Assembly: GCA_045629945.1 (NCBI GenBank)
Contig: JAZQSE010000005.1
Location: 1-64,000, forward strand
Direction of reading: 5' to 3'
Length of the DNA: 64,000 nt
Source of the DNA: UBA1765 sp045629945
GTDB lineage: Bacteria; Fibrobacterota; Fibrobacteria; Fibrobacterales; Fibrobacteraceae
The position numbers were made by a program, and so were the translations under genes. The notes below the pieces were generated by a model that did not search any database, was not told the origin of the DNA, and was given only the letters and a program-made list of their open reading frames with translations. Below, piece by piece: positions 42,773-51,043 of this stretch. Each line of letters begins with the position of its first letter. Position 1 is the stretch's first letter.

Positions 42773-43765
42773 ATGGAAGAAAAACAAAAAATATTTTTAA
42801 AAGCTTCACTTGAAGATGGTTCTGAAATGGCTTGGGGCTTTTCTTTGGATATGTGTGATGTCTTGGGGTTTTATGGGAAATTAAATTCTTTAGAAGAGAA
42901 TGCTTTAATTTCTAAAATGGAAATTACTGGGAGCCCGTTTTTTACTCCTAGCTGGTATGGTTATTTACCTAAAGAAATGAATGCAAATTTCCATATTTTT
43001 TTGAGCCCTGCAAGAACGTATTCTCCTAAATTGGTGGGCTATTTAACGCACATTGGCCCTGTTCTTTTGGCGGTTCATAACAAAGATTACTTTTTAGCGG
43101 CAGAACTTTTGAGTAGGCGCTTAGACACTTATATGGCTTATGAAGAAATCACAAAGTATATTGTAAAAGAGGCTGCTTTTTCTGCTCTTTTAACATGGAA
43201 CTATGGGCGCTTTGAAAGTAATTCATTATATAGTCGGTTGGGAGAGTTTTTGATAGATGCACTTGGAGATGAATTCCAAGAGCTTTTAAAGGGTTGCCAA
43301 TTTGATTATGATAAAGCATTTGTTGAAAAATTATCAAAAGAAGGTACTCTTTTGTTGTTTCCACTTGTTGGAACGGATTATCAAGAATTTTTAACCGTCT
43401 ATGAAAATTTGAAAGAGTTAGAAGCCGAAGAAAAATCGAAAGCCCTTTTCAGAAATAAACCACTAGCAAAAAGTTGTATGGATTTATTTGATAATTTATT
43501 TGCAAATGTCCAGGCAGAACCTTATAACCCACATGATTCCTACGCAATAGGAGCTTATATTCAGGACCCTCGTTTTGTGGGGCGTAAGCCTGAAGCTACA
43601 TTGAAGGCGGGGTATATGAGAGCAACGCTTGCCAAATTAATTCGTAAAACAAATCCGAAACAATTAGCTTATAAAGGTAAACTTGTCCGTATCGGAGGTA
43701 CGGGGTATAATGCCCAATCTTCCATTATTGTACAAATTGAAATTCCTAAAAATTGCGGTGCATAA
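42773..43765 (+). CDS. Hypothetical protein with C-terminal HIRAN-like domain
   Basis: 330 aa starting at ATG 42773, which has AAGGAG 8 nt upstream; the frame begins earlier at 42698. The N-terminal two thirds (about 1-230) are mixed alpha/beta with no recognised fold. Residues about 245-330 (EPYNPHDSYAIGAYIQ...AGYMRATLAKLIRKTNP...YKGKLVRIGG) follow the HIRAN pattern NPxDxxAI...GYxxxxLAxxI, a module that recognises DNA ends or stalled forks in other proteins. The gene stands alone, divergent from wecE, with its own terminator, so a free-standing HIRAN-type protein is plausible but unproven. Confidence 0.6.
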   Translation: MEEKQKIFLKASLEDGSEMAWGFSLDMCDVLGFYGKLNSLEENALISKMEITGSPFFTPSWYGYLPKEMNANFHIFLSPARTYSPKLVGYLTHIGPVLLAVHNKDYFLAAELLSRRLDTYMAYEEITKYIVKEAAFSALLTWNYGRFESNSLYSRLGEFLIDALGDEFQELLKGCQFDYDKAFVEKLSKEGTLLLFPLVGTDYQEFLTVYENLKELEAEEKSKALFRNKPLAKSCMDLFDNLFANVQAEPYNPHDSYAIGAYIQDPRFVGRKPEATLKAGYMRATLAKLIRKTNPKQLAYKGKLVRIGGTGYNAQSSIIVQIEIPKNCGA

Positions 43766-43783
43766 GGCCGCCTTGAAGGGAGC

Positions 43784-43820
43784 AAGGGAAGGGATACATT
43801 TTGTTTCCCTTTCTTTTTTT
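43784..43820 (+). terminator. Intrinsic terminator after the HIRAN-like gene
   Basis: AAGGGAA (43784-43790) pairs with TTCCCTT (43805-43811), followed by a T-rich run to 43821. A smaller AAGG-CCG-CCTT hairpin precedes it. Confidence 0.7.
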
Positions 43821-43876
43821 TGTGACAAGGAATAAGACAAGAAGTAAAAAAATATTTTTTTATTCATTAGAAAGAG

Positions 43877-43882
43877 TATATT
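43877..43882 (+). promoter_or_regulatory. -10 element 6 nt from the DUF4434 gene start codon
   Basis: TATATT (43877-43882), TAAGAT, then ATG at 43889, the same arrangement as xseB. No Shine-Dalgarno; -35 unclear. Confidence 0.5.
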
Positions 43883-43888
43883 TAAGAT

Positions 43889-45814
43889 ATGGGTGTATTA
43901 AAAAAATCATTTTTCTTTTTTCTAGTTTGTGCCAGTTTTTTAATGGCGGGCTTTATTCCTATTGAAGGAACTTTTATTCAGGCTTGGATGTATGCAAGGT
44001 GGGATGAACCTGGTTATATCGGGCCAAAAGACGCTTGGGATAAAGAAGCTTCTTATTGGAAAAGTTTAGGGATTACGCAAGTTATTGATGGCGATATTGC
44101 GTATAAAAATGCCGGAGATCCAAATTGGCGTGCTTGTTATGATAGTAAATTAGATAGTGTTGTCGTTGAATGTTATGATAAAGATATCATTTTTGCAAAA
44201 GCGAAAAAATATGGTTGGAAAGTTTATATTGGAATGGGAGTTGATAATGATTGGTGGAATTGGGATTTAACAAAGGATGAGCATTTCTTAAAATTCAAAG
44301 CCGCAATGATGAAAGCAGGCGCTTTTGCCCATGAACTCTATGATATTTACAATACTCAATATCCTGAAAATTTTGGAGGATTTTACAGCGTTTATGAAGT
44401 ATGGAATCACAATAAATTTAATTATGGTGATAGTATCCGTAATCTTTATGCCGATCGTTTAGCAGAAGGTTTTAATATAGTTATAGATTCATTAAATAAA
44501 ATTGACCCGACAAAGCCTTTACTTTTTAGTCAATTTGCAACAGATGACCCACATTCATTTGATATTTCAGAAGGTGGGCCGTATGGTTTTGGAACTTTAG
44601 AAAATAATGAAAAGTTTTGGACGCGGTTTTATGAAAAAGCAAATTTCAGAGAGCAAGATAAAAACCTTCCAATGGATGCTGTTGGTGGCGGTGGGCAAAA
44701 AATAGAAACGGTTGAGCCTTGGACGAAAGCTTATGGTGATGCTATAAAAAATGCAAATAGTCCTATTGATTATTATGCCAATATTGAAAGTTTTCAACAA
44801 CCACCTTATCATTTTTTATATGATACCAAACGAACTCCTCTTTATGGACAAAATTATAACAGCCCTGCTCCGGTGGGTCGTTTTGCAAGGCAGATAGCTG
44901 TTGCTCAGCGTCATACAAAAGGAATATTTAATTTTGCCTTTTCCCATTATCATTCGCCAGTAAATAGTATTCCAGGTTATTATAATGTGTTGTTGAATTA
45001 TTTGCAAACTCAAAAAGGCGATGAAATTGCTCCTCGTTTACCAGACAGCATTATTGTCATTGATACGCTAGCAAAAAACATAGCACTCTCTCAAGAACTT
45101 GACCGAGATGTGATTGATAAAGTTTTCAAATTTTATTGGGTGGGGGCTAGTGATGATAATGGAATCCATCGTGTAAAATTAAATCGTATGGTTGAAGTGA
45201 ATGGTGTGGTGTTGGATTCGACTTTTGCTTATTCGGTAAGTGTGAGTGTGACTTCGGGTGAAACGGCGCATGAACCAGATTCTATGTATTTTGCTCATAG
45301 TACAGGCCGTGAATGTATTGGTTTGGAATATCTAGAAGAAGAGGATTGTTACAACCCTCGATTTAAAGGAGAAGCGGATTATCGTTTTGTGGTACAAGAT
45401 GTGTGGGGAAACGAAACGTTTTCAAAACCATTTACCTTAAAATCAACAGGTACTAGAACAACGATTATTCCGGAACTAGATACTATTCAAATGTATCAGA
45501 TTCCAGAAAAAGATACTTTGCGTAGTTATTTTGCAATAGATTCAGCATGGGTTAAAGAAGAACCCAAACCCACAGGATTGAAAAAAATGCCTTTTGTTAG
45601 CAAAAATGGCATGAAACTTGTTCGTAATGGAAATTCTTGGTGGGTGCACTTTGTAGCAACAAAAAACGAAAATTATCATTTGTCTGTATATACACCATCT
45701 GGAACACGGATGCTTTCAAAAGAAGTTTATTTAAATCAGGGTGAAAATTTGGTACCATTACCGAAAAACGCTTTGGGTTATAGTCGGTTTTATATACAGA
45801 TAAAAGAGAAATAA
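43889..45814 (+). CDS. Secreted DUF4434 TIM-barrel protein with C-terminal sorting-like domain
   Basis: 641 aa. Signal peptide (about 1-20). Residues about 25-375 form a DUF4434-like glycoside-hydrolase barrel: GTFIQAWMYARWDEPGY with the conserved W, QVIDGDIAYKN, KVYIGMGVDNDWWNWD, GGFYSVYEVWNHNKF and PLLFSQFATDDPHSF. About 385-530 is an Ig-like region (NGIHRVKLNRMVEVN) with two cysteine pairs. The last 65 residues (SKNGMKLVRNGNSWWVHFVATKNENYHLSVYTPSG..., ending FYIQIKEK) resemble C-terminal secretion/sorting domains. It is likely exported to the surface to act on a carbohydrate; the substrate is unknown and no catalytic pair is certain. Confidence 0.75.
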   Translation: MGVLKKSFFFFLVCASFLMAGFIPIEGTFIQAWMYARWDEPGYIGPKDAWDKEASYWKSLGITQVIDGDIAYKNAGDPNWRACYDSKLDSVVVECYDKDIIFAKAKKYGWKVYIGMGVDNDWWNWDLTKDEHFLKFKAAMMKAGAFAHELYDIYNTQYPENFGGFYSVYEVWNHNKFNYGDSIRNLYADRLAEGFNIVIDSLNKIDPTKPLLFSQFATDDPHSFDISEGGPYGFGTLENNEKFWTRFYEKANFREQDKNLPMDAVGGGGQKIETVEPWTKAYGDAIKNANSPIDYYANIESFQQPPYHFLYDTKRTPLYGQNYNSPAPVGRFARQIAVAQRHTKGIFNFAFSHYHSPVNSIPGYYNVLLNYLQTQKGDEIAPRLPDSIIVIDTLAKNIALSQELDRDVIDKVFKFYWVGASDDNGIHRVKLNRMVEVNGVVLDSTFAYSVSVSVTSGETAHEPDSMYFAHSTGRECIGLEYLEEEDCYNPRFKGEADYRFVVQDVWGNETFSKPFTLKSTGTRTTIIPELDTIQMYQIPEKDTLRSYFAIDSAWVKEEPKPTGLKKMPFVSKNGMKLVRNGNSWWVHFVATKNENYHLSVYTPSGTRMLSKEVYLNQGENLVPLPKNALGYSRFYIQIKEK

Positions 45815-45839
45815 TTTTATTAGAGACTTTTCTATTCTA

Positions 45840-45865
45840 AAACACCTTTCTGAGGTGTTTTTTTT
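45840..45865 (+). terminator. Intrinsic terminator after the DUF4434 gene
   Basis: AACACCT (45841-45847) pairs with AGGTGTT (45853-45859) followed by a run of T residues. Confidence 0.92.
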
Positions 45866-45883
45866 GTATGCAAGTTACAAATA

Positions 45884-45925
45884 TTCCGCTCTTATTGTAA
45901 AATAAATTTTACAATAAGAGCGGAA
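45884..45925. repeat. Perfect 20-bp inverted repeat with 2-nt loop upstream of mraZ
   Basis: TTCCGCTCTTATTGTAAAAT (45884-45903) and its exact complement (45906-45925) are separated only by AA. Neither arm is followed by a U-run on the plus strand. It could be a cruciform-forming site, a protein-binding palindrome, or the fused ends of a mobile-element remnant. Confidence 0.75.
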
Positions 45926-45980
45926 ATAGTTTTCCCAAAAGAAAAAGACTGCAATAAATCACAATAAAGGAAAAAATAGT

Positions 45981-46010
45981 TTGCCAAAGTGGGGTAAAAT
46001 GGGTTATATT
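45981..46010 (+). promoter_or_regulatory. Division-cluster promoter with two MraZ-type TGGGN boxes
   Basis: -35 TTGCCA (45981-45986), an 18-nt spacer and -10 TATATT (46005-46010). Inside the spacer lie TGGGG (45990-45994) and TGGGT (46000-46004), spaced exactly 10 bp. This is the known MraZ operator layout (TGGGN repeats separated by 5 nt). Binding there would block RNA polymerase and give autorepression. Confidence 0.75.
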
Positions 46011-46044
46011 TACATTGTTGTGTTGAAATGTGGTGAAATGTACA

Positions 46045-46521
46045 ATGAATTTTCATAGATTCGCAGGAAATGCCCAAACGGCTATTGACGAAAAGGGAAG
46101 GACCGCCTTTCCTAGGGAATTTCGTCGGCAGTTAGGGGATGACGAGAAAGAAAATCTCGTTATTTCTTGTGGCCCAGAAGGGTCATTAAGGCTTTTCGTC
46201 TATGCGGAATATGAAAGGTTTATGGCAGAACTGGATAATATGCCGGATCGCCGTCAAGCTGAAATCGTTCGAGGAAAAATGCTAACGACACTTGTGACGT
46301 TAGATAGCCAGAACCGCATTTTGATACCAAAAAGATTATTGGACAAAGCTGGTTTGAAGGGAGAAGTTTTTTGGATCCCTTCTCATGGTAAAACTCTTGC
46401 GATGTGGAATCCAGAAACTTATAATGCAAAGTTCCCTCAGGATACTGAAGAAGCTCAGGCAATATTTGATTCTGTTTTCTATGGTCAAGGCTTGATGGGG
46501 AATTCTGATGCAAGAACTTGA
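46045..46521 (+). CDS. mraZ: Transcriptional regulator MraZ
   Basis: 158 aa from ATG 46045, slightly longer than many MraZ. The two AbrB/SpoVT-like halves are visible: NAQTAIDEKGRTAFPREFRRQL (about 8-29, first DxKGR motif) and TLVTLDSQNRILIPKRLLDKAGL (about 82-104, second motif). It forms a ring that binds TGGGN repeats and controls its own division-cluster operon; candidate boxes lie at 45990-46004. The end overlaps rsmH by 14 nt. It heads the dcw cluster, which runs to ftsZ with almost no gaps. Confidence 0.96.
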   Translation: MNFHRFAGNAQTAIDEKGRTAFPREFRRQLGDDEKENLVISCGPEGSLRLFVYAEYERFMAELDNMPDRRQAEIVRGKMLTTLVTLDSQNRILIPKRLLDKAGLKGEVFWIPSHGKTLAMWNPETYNAKFPQDTEEAQAIFDSVFYGQGLMGNSDART

Positions 46522-47446
46522 GTTTTATCATAATCCGGTTTTACTTTCTGAATGCCTTGAATACCTTAATATTTTGCCTGAAGGGGTTTATGCTGACTGC
46601 ACGTTAGGTGGTGCGGGGCATTCTTCTGCTATTGCTGAAAGACTTTCGCCTGAAGGTACTTTACATTGTTTTGATAGAGACCCAGAAGCTATTGCTTTTG
46701 CTAGTCGTCGCTTAGAAAATGCAAAGCCTAAAATTGTTTTCCATCCCGTTCCTTTTGGAGAACTTGGAAATGAAATTGAGGCCGAAACATTAGACGGTGT
46801 TTTGTATGATCTTGGAATTTCTAGCAGACAAGTTGACTCTTCTGAACGCGGTTTTACTTTTGCCGGGAATTTTCCTTTGGACTTGCGTATGGATACGCGA
46901 GAAGAAAAAAATGCACAAGATTGGTTACGTGAAATCTCTGTTGAAAATATGGCAGAAGCGTTTCGTAAAAATGCCGATTTAGACCGTTCAATGAAATTAG
47001 CAAATCGATTGAAAATGATGCTTGCCGAGAAACCAGAAGCTATTGTTGCAGAAGATATCAGAGGTGTTGCTCTTGGCGTTTACCCAGAACGGCGTCAAGA
47101 AATTCCTGGGATTCTTGCAAGAATTTTTCAAGCTATTCGAATGGAAGTTAATCAGGAATTAAATGAAATAGAAAAAAGTCTTAACGCTTGTGCAAAATGT
47201 TTGAAACCAGGTGGCCGTTTAGTGGTAATCAGTTACCATTCTGTTGAAGATCGTTGTGTGAAAAATACTTTAGCTCTTTTGGAACGAGATTGTATTTGCC
47301 CAGAGCGCTTGCCGATTTGTGCGTGCGGTTCTAATCATCGTCAGTTTAAAAAAGTGCTCCGTAAACCATTAGTGCCATCACAAAAAGAAATAGCAGAGAA
47401 TTCGCGTTCTCGTTCGGCAAAGTTGAGGGTGTACGAAAAAGTATGA
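46508..47446 (+). CDS. rsmH: 16S rRNA m4C1402 methyltransferase RsmH (MraW)
   Basis: 312 aa. It has the SAM-binding GGAGHS motif (about 34-39) with DRDPEAIAFA, DLGISSRQVDSSERGFTF at about 100-117, an all-helical insert and the C-terminal ISYHSVEDRCVKN. The tail region has CICPERLPICACG and the final RSAKLRVYEK motif of the family. It N4-methylates C1402 of 16S rRNA. A GGGGAA ribosome-binding site lies inside the mraZ 3' end. The end overlaps ftsL by 4 nt. Confidence 0.96.
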   Translation: MQELEFYHNPVLLSECLEYLNILPEGVYADCTLGGAGHSSAIAERLSPEGTLHCFDRDPEAIAFASRRLENAKPKIVFHPVPFGELGNEIEAETLDGVLYDLGISSRQVDSSERGFTFAGNFPLDLRMDTREEKNAQDWLREISVENMAEAFRKNADLDRSMKLANRLKMMLAEKPEAIVAEDIRGVALGVYPERRQEIPGILARIFQAIRMEVNQELNEIEKSLNACAKCLKPGGRLVVISYHSVEDRCVKNTLALLERDCICPERLPICACGSNHRQFKKVLRKPLVPSQKEIAENSRSRSAKLRVYEKV

Positions 47447-47760
47447 CGTTTGATTTGGGACAATTAGCAGATAGAATGAAAACGAGAAGAGTGATCTTTT
47501 CGAGCGTTCTTGGTTGTGCCTGCATTACGTTGTATATGCTTCTTGATATCCAGTTTCAGAATAAGTACAAAATTTTAGCTGCTGATAAAAAAGCGGAAGA
47601 AGAACTTTCTACAGAACTTTATGGCAAATTATTACAAGCAGAATTAGAAATAAATCGCTTGTCTTCTATAGAACGAATTGCCCCATTAGCGGATTCGCTT
47701 GGACTCTCGTTAAGAATTCCTTTTTATAAAGTACAGCGCGTTGCTGTGGAGGAAAATTAA
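47443..47760 (+). CDS. ftsL: Cell division protein FtsL-like
   Basis: 105 aa bitopic membrane protein: a short cytoplasmic N terminus, one helix at about 16-38 (RVIFSSVLGCACITLYMLLDI) and a periplasmic coiled coil (about 45-80) ending in IERIAPLADSLGLSL, the usual FtsL C-terminal motif. FtsL bridges FtsQ and FtsI/FtsW at the septum. Assignment rests on size, topology and position between rsmH and ftsI. The start overlaps rsmH and the stop overlaps the ftsI start codon by one base. Confidence 0.88.
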   Translation: MTFDLGQLADRMKTRRVIFSSVLGCACITLYMLLDIQFQNKYKILAADKKAEEELSTELYGKLLQAELEINRLSSIERIAPLADSLGLSLRIPFYKVQRVAVEEN

Positions 47761-49625
47761 TGCGTTTACCAAGTGGCCGGATTTCGATTTTATTTGTTGC
47801 TTTGCTTGCTGCTATGCTGTTCTTGTTTGTTTCTGCAACAACAATTCAAGTAGTGAATACAGAAAGTTACCAGAAAAAAGCAGAATCTAAAGCTATTTCT
47901 AATAACCATATTTATGCAAAAAGAGGAAAAATTCTTGATAGAAATGGTAAAGTCCTTGCAGATATTGCTCCTGAAAAATCAGGAAAATGGATTTATCCAA
48001 GAATTTATCCACAAGGTAAGTTAGCTTCTCAAATCCTTGGAAAAGTAGGCCATGATGGGCGTGGGATTGTTGGCTTAGAAAACCGCTTTGATAAACAATT
48101 ACGCGGGCGGATTGGACTTGCAAGAATTACAAAAGATAAGAACCGCAAGCAAATTTATGGCTTTGATCAAGTTATGTACCAAGCTTTGCCAGGCGATAAT
48201 ATGGTTTTGACCATTGATGTCGCTATGCAAGAAATTGTAGAGAAGGCTTTAAAAGATGGTGTAGAAGAATTTAATTCGTTGAATGCAAGTGCTGTGATTT
48301 TAGACCCTTATACAGGAGATATTTTAGCGGCTGCGACTTACCCGACTTTTGACCCTAATGATAAAAAGAGTTCTCCGACAGATTGTGATATTTTTGGTTT
48401 TGCTTATGAACCAGGCTCTACTTTTAAAGTGGTTACAGCAATGGCTGCTTTACAGGAAAATCTTGTAGATCCGAAATCGGTATGGCATGGAGAAAAAGGT
48501 GCTTGGAAACCACACCCACAAATTACTATCAGAGAACATGATGGTAAAGATTTAGGAGATATGGATATGAGCATGGCTCTTGCTAAATCTTCTAATGTGG
48601 TTTTTGCCAAAATTGCTGATAGTATTGGCGAAGAAAATTTTTACAAGTTTGTTCGTAATTTTGGCTTTGGGTCAAAATCAACAGATGAAATTCAAGGTGA
48701 AGTTGCTGGCTCGTTGAAAAAGCCTTATGAATTTGACGGTCGCTCTTTAATGACAATGGGATTTGGACATGCTTTTATGACAACTCCTATTCAAGTGGCG
48801 ATGGCTTTTGGCGCTGTTGCCAATGGTGGCTATTTAATGAAACCTAGAATTATTAAAGAGTGGCAAGATTCTTCAGGAATGGTTTTAGAAAAAAATGAAC
48901 CTTATAAAGTAAGACGAATGGTGTCAGAATCTGTCGCGGCGAAATTGAGAGAAATGTTACGCGGTGTGGTTTCTTCTGGAACGGCATTGTCGGTGAATTC
49001 TAAAATTTTACCAGGGATTGAATTTAGTGGAAAAACAGGAACAGCAGAAAAGTATAGTCAAGAAAAACGTGGTTATGACAGAAAAAAACAAGTCGCTTCT
49101 TTTGTTGGGCTTGCTCCTGCAATGAACCCGCGTTATGTATGTATGGTTTTATTGGATGAACCGCAAACACGTACTGCTGGCGGTGTTACTGCTGGGCCAA
49201 TTTTTAGACGGATTATGGAAGGCATTTATACGCATCCAGACCTTTCTCCTAAAGTTTATCGGATGCAGAATTTGCAAAAACAAGTTGCTTGTAATGTGGA
49301 TTTGTTAGGGAAATCTTTAGAAGAAGCAGAAGAACTGGCAAAAAATAATGCTTGTCATTTAGAAATTTCTGGAGAAGGCGAAAAAGTCATTTCTGTTTTG
49401 AAAAAAACATCAGATTCTTTAAAAGTGTTTTTAAGTGAAGATCGGATTCTTTCTATGCCAGAGTTAAAAGGTCTTTCTTTAAAAGATGCGTTAGGGATTC
49501 TTGGAGAGTCCAATATTCCTGTTGAATTTGTTGGAAAAGGCCGCATAGTGGAACAAAATCCAAAAGCCAATACCAAGTTAGAACGTGGTCAAGTCTGTAA
49601 ATTGGTCTTGAAGGAGGATGTATGA
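47760..49625 (+). CDS. ftsI: Division penicillin-binding protein (FtsI/PBP3) with C-terminal PASTA region
   Basis: 621 aa septal peptidoglycan transpeptidase. N-terminal membrane helix (about 10-30), a pedestal domain with RGKILDRNGKVLA (about 56-68), and a transpeptidase domain with the catalytic SxxK in GSTFKVV (about Ser220), an SSN motif near 280 and SGKTGTAEK near 424. Residues about 510-621 hold PASTA-like repeats (LLGKSLEEAEELAKNN, MPELKGLSLKDALGIL...VVEQNPKAN). PASTA tails are common on Gram-positive and some deep-branching Gram-negative division PBPs but absent from E. coli FtsI. The stop overlaps the murE start by 4 nt. Confidence 0.95.
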   Translation: MRLPSGRISILFVALLAAMLFLFVSATTIQVVNTESYQKKAESKAISNNHIYAKRGKILDRNGKVLADIAPEKSGKWIYPRIYPQGKLASQILGKVGHDGRGIVGLENRFDKQLRGRIGLARITKDKNRKQIYGFDQVMYQALPGDNMVLTIDVAMQEIVEKALKDGVEEFNSLNASAVILDPYTGDILAAATYPTFDPNDKKSSPTDCDIFGFAYEPGSTFKVVTAMAALQENLVDPKSVWHGEKGAWKPHPQITIREHDGKDLGDMDMSMALAKSSNVVFAKIADSIGEENFYKFVRNFGFGSKSTDEIQGEVAGSLKKPYEFDGRSLMTMGFGHAFMTTPIQVAMAFGAVANGGYLMKPRIIKEWQDSSGMVLEKNEPYKVRRMVSESVAAKLREMLRGVVSSGTALSVNSKILPGIEFSGKTGTAEKYSQEKRGYDRKKQVASFVGLAPAMNPRYVCMVLLDEPQTRTAGGVTAGPIFRRIMEGIYTHPDLSPKVYRMQNLQKQVACNVDLLGKSLEEAEELAKNNACHLEISGEGEKVISVLKKTSDSLKVFLSEDRILSMPELKGLSLKDALGILGESNIPVEFVGKGRIVEQNPKANTKLERGQVCKLVLKEDV

Positions 49626-51043
49626 ACCATTTGTTTACTCTTCTTCAATCAAAAGATTTTACAGGATTGTGTGACGATTCCCGTCGCGTAAAGAAAGGGA
49701 ATATTTTCTTTTCTATGCCAAGTGAAAATGCTTGTGTTTTTGCAACAATGGCAAAAAATGCAGGAGCATTGGCTGTTGTTGGGGAAGGAAAGTCTCCAGA
49801 AGGTTTAGAAGATATTTTTGTTTCTGTTTCTTCTGTACGTGAAGCAAGAAAGGAATGTGCAAAGCGGGTTTATAAAAATCCATTTGAACATTTAAAGGTG
49901 CACGCCATAACAGGAACGAATGGAAAAACGACCACAGTATTTTTGATGCGGGAAATTTTAGCTGCTGCTGGCTCTAAAGTGGCTTTGCTTTCTACCGTTT
50001 GCAATAGGATTGGAAATAAAGAAGTACCGGCCACTTTAACGACTCCAGGACTTCTTGATTTGTATGCATTTGCTTTTGAAGCCGTAGAAAATGGCGTGAC
50101 CGATTTGGTGATGGAAGCGTCTTCACATGCTTTATTCCAAGGGCGTATGGAAGGCGTGCGATTTACTTCTGCTTTGTTTAGTAACTTGACTCAAGATCAT
50201 TTAGATTACCATCAGAATATGGAAAATTATTTCCAGGCTAAAAAACTGCTTTTTGAAAAGTATTTAGCAAGTGAAGGCCTTTCTGTTTTGAATATTGACG
50301 ACTTTTATGGAAAACGTTTATCTGCTGAAATTTCTGGTCATAAAATTTTAGTATCAAGAAAAGGCTCGGAAAATGCAGATGTTTTCCCATTAATTGCCCC
50401 TGTTTTAGATGAAAATGGAATGGCTCTTCAGTTAAATAGTTTTTCTGGAGAAACTTTCAGAACATCACTTTGTGGGGAATTTAATGTTGATAATGTAATG
50501 CTTGTTTTAGCGTGGGCAAAAGGATTAGGAATTTCAGAAACAGCAATGCAAAAAGCTTTAAAGGAAGTAAAAGTACCTGGGCGTTTTGAAAAAGTAATTT
50601 CTGAAAATTCTAGACATGTGATTGTGGATTACGCACATACTCCGGATGCGTTGCAGAGAGTTTTAGAAACGGCTCGTTCTCTTTGTAGTGGAAAACTCAT
50701 TGTGGTATTTGGTTGTGGTGGCAATAGAGATGCTTTAAAACGCCCATTGATGGGAAAAGTCGCAGAACAATGTGCAGACAAAGTGTTTGTCACAACAGAT
50801 AATCCAAGAACAGAAAAACCAGAAGACATTATTCAAGATATTGTTTCTGGGATGCAAAGTGATTTTTCAGTAGAAGTAGATAGAGCTCAGGCAATTCAAA
50901 AAGCAATTTGTTCTATGCAAAAAAATGATTGGCTGGTTGTTGCAGGGAAAGGTCATGAAAAATACCAGATAATAGGGACCGAAAAATTTCATTTTGATGA
51001 TGCAGAAGAAATTGTAAAGGCGATGGATTTATGCAAAAATTGA
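49622..51043 (+). CDS. murE: UDP-MurNAc-L-Ala-D-Glu:meso-diaminopimelate ligase
   Basis: 473 aa Mur ligase. P-loop GTNGKTTT at about 98-105, middle domain motif SSHALFQGR, and the C-terminal specificity motif DNPR (TTDNPRTEKP, about 393-396), which marks ligases adding meso-diaminopimelate rather than lysine. It adds the third residue of the stem peptide. The peptidoglycan is therefore predicted to be the diaminopimelate type, consistent with a Gram-negative envelope. The gene overlaps ftsI by 4 nt and murF by 13 nt. Confidence 0.97.
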   Translation: MNHLFTLLQSKDFTGLCDDSRRVKKGNIFFSMPSENACVFATMAKNAGALAVVGEGKSPEGLEDIFVSVSSVREARKECAKRVYKNPFEHLKVHAITGTNGKTTTVFLMREILAAAGSKVALLSTVCNRIGNKEVPATLTTPGLLDLYAFAFEAVENGVTDLVMEASSHALFQGRMEGVRFTSALFSNLTQDHLDYHQNMENYFQAKKLLFEKYLASEGLSVLNIDDFYGKRLSAEISGHKILVSRKGSENADVFPLIAPVLDENGMALQLNSFSGETFRTSLCGEFNVDNVMLVLAWAKGLGISETAMQKALKEVKVPGRFEKVISENSRHVIVDYAHTPDALQRVLETARSLCSGKLIVVFGCGGNRDALKRPLMGKVAEQCADKVFVTTDNPRTEKPEDIIQDIVSGMQSDFSVEVDRAQAIQKAICSMQKNDWLVVAGKGHEKYQIIGTEKFHFDDAEEIVKAMDLCKN

